DNA of 64,000 bases, taken from NCBI RefSeq assembly GCF_013364215.1, contig NZ_CP054923.1:5208001-5272000 (forward strand), read 5' to 3'. Positions 58,601 through 64,000 of this stretch are shown here, piece after piece; the stretch's first letter is position 1; every line of letters starts with the position of its first letter. The position numbers and the translations under genes were made by a program. This stretch comes from Verrucosispora sp. NA02020. GTDB lineage: Bacteria > Actinomycetota > Actinomycetes > Mycobacteriales > Micromonosporaceae. The notes beneath the pieces are model-generated. The model saw only the letters and a program-made list of their open reading frames with translations, was not told where the DNA came from and did no database searches.

Positions 58601-58774
58601 ATGGCTGCCGATGATCTGCACGTCACCCCCACCGGTGACCTCATCGCCCACGACACCACCGGCGACTGCCCCTGCGGGCCCCAAGTCGAACGTGTCGCAC
58701 GCGACGACGGCCCCGACGGCTGGCTGCACATCCACCACAGCCTCGACGGACGCGAGCGTAAGGAGCCGCAGTGA
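58601..58774 (+). CDS. small hypothetical protein
   Basis: A 57-residue protein (MAADDLHVTPTGDLIAHDTT start; CPCG; HHSLDGRE near the end), GAGGG upstream. I recall similarly shaped small proteins just before actinophage terminase genes. Stop overlaps the next GTG (GTGA). Confidence 0.65.
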   Translation: MAADDLHVTPTGDLIAHDTTGDCPCGPQVERVARDDGPDGWLHIHHSLDGRERKEPQ

Positions 58775-59073
58775 ACATCTACAGCCGCCACACCACCGTC
58801 GGCATGCCCGACACGCAGCATGAGCAGTGCCTCACCTAGCTGCGCGACCTCGGCCTCAACCCCGAAGACTTCGGCGTTCCCTTCGCCATCGGCTACCAGC
58901 CCGACGGCTGGTACCTGCACCTCTCCGAGATCCAGTACGACGAAGACGGCAACACGATCATCGACCACGCTAAAGGCCAGGTCGCCACTCGGCCCCGTAT
59001 CGTGCGGATCCCGCCCGACGTGGAGTGGCCCGCCTGGCTAGACCCGGCGAAGGAAGAGAACGTCCCCGAATGA
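58771..59073 (+). pseudogene. small phage gene interrupted by an amber codon
   Basis: GTG at 58771 coupled to the previous stop; reading frame continues to a stop at 59071-59073 that overlaps the next ATG. Codon 23 is TAG (58837-58839). The protein on the far side (LRDLGLNPEDFGVPFAIGY onward) is plainly coding and has no early restart codon. A single G-to-A change from TGG (Trp) would explain it. Either a broken gene, an error, or suppressed in the host. Confidence 0.75.
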
Positions 59074-59297
59074 GCGCTGACCCGCACCGCGTGCCCCTCT
59101 CCAAGGTGCTCGACTTCCTCCGCGACCTCGGCCTGGATCCCGTCGACCCGGCGACCCTCCGCAGCGTCACCATCGGCCCAAGCTGCAAAGTCGAAGTCGT
59201 TCGGCACCGCCTCGACGATGACGGCCACAGCTACACGGTCCGCCACGGCGAAGTTGCCACCGAAACCGTCACCCTCGCACTCGACCCCGACGCCTGA
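59070..59297 (+). CDS. hypothetical protein
   Basis: A 75-residue protein (KVLDFLRDLGLDPVDPATLR then beta strands). It shares the helix-DLGL pattern with the amber-interrupted gene before it, suggesting a duplicated pair. ATGA overlap upstream. Confidence 0.6.
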   Translation: MSADPHRVPLSKVLDFLRDLGLDPVDPATLRSVTIGPSCKVEVVRHRLDDDGHSYTVRHGEVATETVTLALDPDA

Positions 59298-59333
59298 CCG
59301 CCCGCCAAACCGTTCCAAAGGTGGTGACTGGTC

Positions 59334-59972
59334 ATGGCAACAGCGGATCAGCCCACCGGGCATGGCAAGCCCAAATGCGGCGGCAAGCGGCGCGGCGAAG
59401 GAGCCGGACAGCTCTGCACCCGGCCCGCAGGCTGGGGCACCGAACACCCCGGGACAGGCCGCTGCAAAATGCACGGCGGATCCACGAAGTCCCACAAGGT
59501 GGCCGGGCAGAAGGCGCTCGCCGAGCAGGCCGTGAAGACGTTCGGGCTGCCCCGTGAGATCGACCCGCGCGATGCCCTGCTGGAAGAGGTGCATCGCACC
59601 GCCGGGGCTGTCGCGTGGCTGCACGAGCAGGTGCAGGCGCTCCGGGCCGAAGACGTGGTGTGGGGCAAAACCGAGGAAGTCGACAAGCAGTCGAGCGAGT
59701 TTCCCGGCGTCGACACCACCAGAGCCGCCACAGTCAACGTCTGGGTAGAACTGTGGCGGGCCGAGAGGTCGCACCTGGTCAAGGTGTGCGAGAAGGCCAT
59801 TGGGGCGGGCCTCGAAGAGCGCCGTGTGCGGCTCGCCGAGCAGCAGGGCGCCATGTTGGCCGGGGTTATCAAGGCCATCCTCGGCGACTTGGATCTGTCG
59901 CCTGAGCAGCAGACGAGGGCGGCTCAGGTGGTTCCGATCCGGTTGCGTTCGGTGTCTGCTGCTGCCGTGTAG
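59334..59972 (+). CDS. terminase small subunit
   Basis: A 212-residue DNA-recognition subunit of the packaging motor. N-terminal Cys-containing segment ends CKMHGGSTKSHK, a pattern seen in actinophage small terminases, then DPRDALLEEVHRTAGAVAWL and a coiled C-terminal region. Directly before the large subunit. Confidence 0.8.
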   Translation: MATADQPTGHGKPKCGGKRRGEGAGQLCTRPAGWGTEHPGTGRCKMHGGSTKSHKVAGQKALAEQAVKTFGLPREIDPRDALLEEVHRTAGAVAWLHEQVQALRAEDVVWGKTEEVDKQSSEFPGVDTTRAATVNVWVELWRAERSHLVKVCEKAIGAGLEERRVRLAEQQGAMLAGVIKAILGDLDLSPEQQTRAAQVVPIRLRSVSAAAV

Positions 59973-59984
59973 CGGGAGGTCGCG

Positions 59985-61445
59985 ATGACGGCCTCACTGT
60001 TCGCGCCGAGCGCTAACCCGTTCGAGGTTGCGGCCCGCATGTTCGAGCCGCCGCCTGTGTCCCCGTACCTCAACGACCCGGTCGGATGGGTGCGGGACAA
60101 GCTCGGTGAAACGCTGTGGAGCAAGCAGCGCGAGGTGTGCGAGTCGGTCGTTCACAACCGCAAAACGGCCGTCCGGAGCTGCCACAATGCGGGGAAAAGT
60201 CGCGTTGCCTCCCGAATCGCAGCCTGGTTCATCGACGTGCATCCGCCCGGCGAAGCATTCGTGGTTTCCACCGCGCCGACCTACGCCCAGGTGCACGCGA
60301 TCCTGTGGGAAGAGATCCGCAACGCGGCGAAGACAGCCGAGGCGCGCGGCAACCCGCTGCCGGGGCGGGTGCTCGGGTCGGATCAGTGGAAGCTCGACGA
60401 CGGCACCCTGATCGGATGGGGCCGCAAACCCGCCGACACCGACCAGCACGGCTTCCAGGGCATCCACCGCCGCTACATTCTGGTGATCGTCGATGAGGCG
60501 TGCGGTGTGCCCCGCCAGTTGTGGACGGCCGTTGAGGCGATCACGACAGGCCAGAACGTCACCATCTTGGCGTTGGGGAACCCGGATGACCCGAACACCG
60601 AGTTCGCAGACGTGTGCAAGCCGGGGTCGGGCTGGAACAGCATCCGAATCTCCGCGTTCGACACTCCGAACCTGAGTGGCGAGGACTTCCCGGACGAGTT
60701 GCGTCCGCTGATGCTCGACCCCGACTGGGTGGAGGACAAGCGGCGTCGGTGGGGTGCCGAGTCGCCCCGCTACGTGTCGAAGGTTCTCGGCGAGTTTCCT
60801 GAGATCGGCAACGATGTGCTGATCCCGCCGGCCTTGATTCTGGCCGCGCAGCAGCGCAGTGCCGAGCCTGGCCCGTGGGCGGTGCTGGGCGTGGATGTGG
60901 CCCGGTACGGTTCCGACCGCACCATCTTCTGCCTGCGTCGCGGCCCGGTGGCGCGCATTGTCGGCGACCACGCCATGCAGGCCACCACGGAGACGACCGG
61001 CAAGGTTGTGCAGGCGAAACGCGACCACGCGGTGGATGAGATCCGCGTGGATGGCGTCGGCATTGGTGGTGGCGTTGTTGACCAACTGTTGGAACTCGGC
61101 CACGACGTGGTTGATATGCAGGCTGGTGCCGCCGCCGTCGACTCCGAGCATTATCTGAACGCACGTGCTGAGTGGTTTTGGGGTCTCCGTAGCAGGTTCG
61201 AGTCGGGCGACATCGATCTTGATCCGGATGACGATGAACTCGCCGCGCAGCTCGGGTCGCTCAAGTACAAGTTCACGTCGCGGGGTCAGATCCAAATCGA
61301 GTCGAAGGATGAGATGCGGAAGCGTGGCCTGCCGTCGCCGGACAAGGCTGACGCGTTAATGCTGACCTCAACCGCGACGCCGCCCACGTCGGAGGATGTG
61401 TACGAGGACGCCGACGACGCCGAGTTCGGGATTTCGCTCGTGTAG
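59985..61445 (+). CDS. terminase large subunit
   Basis: A 486-residue packaging ATPase/nuclease. Walker A-like SCHNAGKS (65-72), Walker B VIVDEA with D170/E171, and the RNase H-like nuclease beginning GVDVARYGSD near residue 303, with later acidic residues (VDGVGIGGGVVDQL; DKADALMLT). It pumps DNA into the procapsid through the portal encoded next. Confidence 0.92.
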   Translation: MTASLFAPSANPFEVAARMFEPPPVSPYLNDPVGWVRDKLGETLWSKQREVCESVVHNRKTAVRSCHNAGKSRVASRIAAWFIDVHPPGEAFVVSTAPTYAQVHAILWEEIRNAAKTAEARGNPLPGRVLGSDQWKLDDGTLIGWGRKPADTDQHGFQGIHRRYILVIVDEACGVPRQLWTAVEAITTGQNVTILALGNPDDPNTEFADVCKPGSGWNSIRISAFDTPNLSGEDFPDELRPLMLDPDWVEDKRRRWGAESPRYVSKVLGEFPEIGNDVLIPPALILAAQQRSAEPGPWAVLGVDVARYGSDRTIFCLRRGPVARIVGDHAMQATTETTGKVVQAKRDHAVDEIRVDGVGIGGGVVDQLLELGHDVVDMQAGAAAVDSEHYLNARAEWFWGLRSRFESGDIDLDPDDDELAAQLGSLKYKFTSRGQIQIESKDEMRKRGLPSPDKADALMLTSTATPPTSEDVYEDADDAEFGISLV

Positions 61446-61462
61446 CTCGCTGGGGGTGACGG

Positions 61463-63187
61463 GTGTCTGAGACCGCTGTCGCCGAGGTTGCCCCGTCCGC
61501 TGAGGTGGCGTTGCAGGCGAAGATGCAGACGCTGCTCACCCGGTTGGAGCAGGAGTCCAACAACAACGAACTGTTGCAGGAGACGGTTGCCGACCTGCAA
61601 CGGGCCCTGTACGAGCCGGGCTGGATTCGTCTGACCGCCCAGGGTGAGCACGAGTTTTCGCCTGAGGCGATGAAGCAGATGAGGGCGATCTGCCGCCTGT
61701 TTGCGATCAAGTCGCCGCTGATCCGGCACGCCCTCAACCTGCGCAGCTCGTATGTGTGGGGCCAAGGCGTGGAGATCACCGCCCGCGCGAACGGGCGGGA
61801 GGATGGGCAGCAGGATGTGCAGGGCGTGGTCCGGGCGTTCCTGGATGATCCGTCGAACCAGCGCACGCTAACCGGGGCCAACGCAAGAGACCAGCTTGAG
61901 ACGTTCGGGTTGGGCTGCGACGGCGAAGTGTTTTTCGCCCTGTTCACACGTCCCGCTACTGGGCGGGTGCAGACGCGGGTGTTGCCGGCCGACGAAATCG
62001 CCGAGATCATTTCCGACCCCGAGGATGCGGACACCCCGTGGTTCTACCTGCGGAAGTGGACGCACATCGGCCGCGACCAGCACGGCAACGAGGTGCGCGA
62101 GAGCCGCGAGCGGCTGTATCCGGCGATCGACTACCGACCCAAGTCGAAGCCCGCAACCTACGCCGGCAGGCCGGTCGACTGGTGGTCGCCGGTCCTTCAC
62201 GTGGCCGTGAACCAGCCGCTCGGTTGGCGGCGCGGTATACCGGACGCGTACCCGGCCATCGACTGGGCGAAGGCGTACAAAGAATTCTTGGAAGACTGGG
62301 CCCGCCTGATGCGGTCCCTGTCCCGGTATGCGTGGAAGGCGTCCGCGCCGGGCGGCCGGAACGGTGCCGTGCGGACCCGCCTTGCCGCGCCACCGTCACG
62401 GGATCCCGCATCCGGCGAACCCAACCATGCCGGGGCGACGGCGATCCTGCCGCCCGACGTGCAGCTCGAAGCCGTGTCCAAGTCGGGTGCGACACTCGAC
62501 TCCGACTCGGGTCGCCCCCTAGCCGCGATGGTTGCTGCCGCGCTCGGTATTCCGGTGACGATGCTGCTCGGGGATCCGGGCATCACCGGCAACCGGGCCA
62601 CCGCCGAAACCCTGGACGACCCCACCGAGCGGGTCATGATCCAACGCCGGGATGTGTGGACGGCCGAGCTGCACCGCATCCTCCGCTACGTGATCGCCGC
62701 ATCCGTGGAGGCACCCAAGGGGCGTCTCACCGGGTCTGTGGCCGTGGACGACTGGGGTCAGCAGGTCATCCGCCTGGACGGCAACACCGACACGACGATC
62801 GACATCGAGTGGCCGCGTCTCGATGACGTGGACATGCGCGACGTCGTGTCGGCGGTTGTGGAGGCGTCGGGTACCGGCACGGTGCCGCCTGAGGTGGTCG
62901 TGCGGCTGCTGTTGACGGCGCTTGGTGTGCGCAGGGTGGATCAGATCGTGGAGCGGCTGACCGGCGGCGACGGCGAGTTTCTGTGGCCGCAACCGCCGCC
63001 CCTGAACACCCCGTCGGGGGCTGCGCGGGTTGGTGGGGATCCTGCCGCGTCAGGCCCGGGTTCGATGCGCCCCGACGACGGCGATGACGAGCCCGACGAA
63101 CCGCCGGTGGAAGAGGCGGTCGAGCAGCTTGCGCTGCCGATCCCCGCACCACCAGGCAAGGGCAGGCGTACCCGCAGGCGGGGGTGA
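61463..63187 (+). CDS. portal protein
   Basis: A 574-residue portal. Typical stretches: KSPLIRHALNLRSSYVWGQG, WWSPVLHVAVNQPLGWRRGI, LGIPVTMLLGDPGITGNRAT. The C-terminal ~90 residues are Pro/Asp-rich and end in an Arg-rich tail. GTG start 17 bases after the terminase stop. Confidence 0.9.
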   Translation: MSETAVAEVAPSAEVALQAKMQTLLTRLEQESNNNELLQETVADLQRALYEPGWIRLTAQGEHEFSPEAMKQMRAICRLFAIKSPLIRHALNLRSSYVWGQGVEITARANGREDGQQDVQGVVRAFLDDPSNQRTLTGANARDQLETFGLGCDGEVFFALFTRPATGRVQTRVLPADEIAEIISDPEDADTPWFYLRKWTHIGRDQHGNEVRESRERLYPAIDYRPKSKPATYAGRPVDWWSPVLHVAVNQPLGWRRGIPDAYPAIDWAKAYKEFLEDWARLMRSLSRYAWKASAPGGRNGAVRTRLAAPPSRDPASGEPNHAGATAILPPDVQLEAVSKSGATLDSDSGRPLAAMVAAALGIPVTMLLGDPGITGNRATAETLDDPTERVMIQRRDVWTAELHRILRYVIAASVEAPKGRLTGSVAVDDWGQQVIRLDGNTDTTIDIEWPRLDDVDMRDVVSAVVEASGTGTVPPEVVVRLLLTALGVRRVDQIVERLTGGDGEFLWPQPPPLNTPSGAARVGGDPAASGPGSMRPDDGDDEPDEPPVEEAVEQLALPIPAPPGKGRRTRRRG

Positions 63188-63193
63188 TGAGTC

Positions 63194-63589
63194 GTGTGGC
63201 GGCATCTACAGCAGCACCTCGGGATTACCCAGGTGTTGACGGCACTGCACAGGCAGGAGATCAGGATGGGCAAGCTCAGCGACGAACTCGAAGACATCAG
63301 CCGCCGACAGGAGGGCATCCGCGACGCCATCAACGCGTCGACCGCGAACGTGCGGGCTGCCCTGGAGCGGCTGGAAGCTGAGGTGGAGGGTCTGCGTGAG
63401 GGTGAGCTGACCGACGAGCAGCAGGCCCGCGTGGACGCGATCAAGGAGCAGGCGGATGCGATCCGTGCTGCCGCCGAGGCTGCCGATGACGGCTACGAGC
63501 CGCCGGTGGTGGAGCCCGCCCCCGTGGAGGGTGTGGAGGGCGAGCCGGAGCCGGGTTCGGTGGCGGACCGGGAGCGCGGCGGCATCTGA
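63194..63589 (+). CDS. coiled-coil head-module protein
   Basis: A 131-residue protein with a short N-terminal basic part (WRHLQQHLGITQVL) and a long acidic coiled coil (ISRRQEGIRDAINASTANVR; RLEAEVEGLREGEL). Similar-looking genes lie between portal and minor head genes in siphoviruses and may help assembly. GTG start. An overlapping frame from 63184 lacks protein-like composition. Confidence 0.65.
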   Translation: MWRHLQQHLGITQVLTALHRQEIRMGKLSDELEDISRRQEGIRDAINASTANVRAALERLEAEVEGLREGELTDEQQARVDAIKEQADAIRAAAEAADDGYEPPVVEPAPVEGVEGEPEPGSVADRERGGI

Positions 63590-63592
63590 CCG

Positions 63593-63733
63593 ATGCCGAG
63601 TCGTGCCGGGGTGGCCGTGCGGATCGGCCACCCCAACACCCGCGTGAAGGTGGCCGGGGGAGCCAAATCCCCGACCATGCTGCGGCCTCACAGCGGTTCG
63701 TCGATCCCGATCAGGCGTAGCCGACTTCGATAG
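63593..63733 (+). CDS. small hypothetical protein
   Basis: A 46-residue basic protein containing GVAVRIGHPNTRVKVAGGA. Three bases after the previous stop; no good Shine-Dalgarno. Weak support apart from position and protein-like composition. Confidence 0.35.
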   Translation: MPSRAGVAVRIGHPNTRVKVAGGAKSPTMLRPHSGSSIPIRRSRLR

Positions 63734-63755
63734 TAGGCGCGCCCGGGGGTGACTG

Positions 63756-64000
63756 GTGGCTGTCACCGCCCGCACCCTGCAACTCATCCGGGTCATGCGA
63801 ACCGCTGTCGGCGACCATGCGGACGACGCCGTACGTGAACTCGCCGAGCAGTGGGCGCAAGCGTGGCAGCGCATCGCGCCGTCGTGGCGTGAAGCCGTCG
63901 AACTGCTCGTGGCGTGGGCCGCCCAGCATGGACGCTGGCCCACGCCGGTAGAGATCGGCCGCATCGAACAAGTACCGGCCGCCCACGACGCCACCACCGC
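63756..64000 (+). CDS. head-module protein, 5' part (cut by window end)
   Basis: GTG at 63756 with CGGGGG upstream opens a frame running past base 64,000 (at least 81 residues; LQLIRVMRTAVGDHADDAVR, AWQRIAPSWREAVELL). Position after the portal suggests a MuF-like minor head or maturation protein, but the visible part has no diagnostic motif. Confidence 0.55.
   Translation, partial: MAVTARTLQLIRVMRTAVGDHADDAVRELAEQWAQAWQRIAPSWREAVELLVAWAAQHGRWPTPVEIGRIEQVPAAHDATT

Larger units (their letters stand above)
26632..64000. mobile_element. prophage (siphovirus-like gene order), right end outside window
   Basis: From the MBL-gene junction onward the genes are phage type: repressor/Cro pair, methyltransferase, RecT and YqaJ exonuclease, RusA, WhiB-like, sliding clamp, SSB, DnaB module, terminase subunits and portal. 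Nearly all are on the plus strand and overlap by 1-4 bases. No integrase, major capsid, tail or lysis genes appear before base 64,000, so the element continues. A degraded or defective prophage is possible: two genes are visibly broken. Confidence 0.9.

Noticed and set aside
58837..58839. TAG as a pyrrolysine or other recoding site
   Set aside because: Nothing in the window suggests recoding machinery, and the neighbouring family-like sequence suggests a plain Trp codon mutated to stop.
63184..63381. Alternative ATG frame after the portal gene
   Set aside because: It overlaps the coiled-coil gene in another frame, has poor protein composition and ends early.

Overview
The window is very GC-rich actinobacterial DNA. 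Gene content and order (pgi-zwf-opcA-pgl, then secG-tpiA-pgk-gap-whiA-yvcK-rapZ, uvrC, uvrA), frequent GTG starts and an 18-bp-armed intergenic hairpin that I associate with Micromonospora genomes point to a member of the Micromonosporaceae. That placement is inference from the sequence and general knowledge; no search was run.

Bases 1 to about 26,630 are host chromosome. A plus-strand set for glycolysis entry and the oxidative pentose phosphate pathway (pgi, cut by the window start; zwf; opcA; pgl) meets a minus-strand block (an RbpA-like RNA polymerase-binding protein, secG, tpiA, pgk, gap, whiA, yvcK, rapZ) at a strong hairpin. Then come a membrane-anchored unknown, recQ, uvrC, a secreted penicillin-acylase-family enzyme with a C-terminal F5/8 type C domain, a Rieske lipoprotein, uvrA, rsgA, a mycothiol-dependent isomerase-like protein and an MBL-fold hydrolase.

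The MBL-fold gene is the insertion site of a prophage that fills the rest of the window and runs off the right end. Its first ~154 codons have host-like codon use. Its last ~62 codons switch sharply to A/T-rich third positions, yet still encode a normal family C-terminus, so the phage appears to have supplied a replacement 3' end. No integrase is visible; I expect it at the other prophage end, beyond base 64,000.

Prophage layout: (1) immunity region 26.8-28.5 kb, with divergent XRE and Cro-like genes whose start codons both lie in copies of one operator-like sequence; (2) a cytosine-C5 DNA methyltransferase and a cassette of eight tiny genes, five with membrane segments (28.5-32.0 kb); (3) an orphan Phd/YefM-type antitoxin with a paired operator, opposite the start of a long early operon; (4) the recombination part of that operon (32.4-45.3 kb): YqaJ-type exonuclease, RecT, HNH proteins, RusA-type resolvase, WhiB-like protein, twin-HTH regulator, a phage DNA polymerase sliding clamp, SSB and a CoiA-like protein; (5) the replication module (45.8-49.8 kb): HNH protein, winged-helix initiator-like protein, helicase-loader-like protein and DnaB helicase; (6) 49.8-57.2 kb of mostly unknown small genes, many rich in Cys/His, with a SLOG-type protein, a GIY-YIG-type protein and a DUF6221-like protein; (7) after a double hairpin near 58.5 kb, the packaging and head genes (terminase small and large subunits, portal, then head genes).

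The prophage genes are extremely tightly packed: most neighbours overlap by 1 or 4 bases (TGATG, ATGA or GTGA). This regularity exposes two damaged genes, one with a frameshift/deletion (35,975-36,294) and one with an in-frame amber codon (58,771-59,073).
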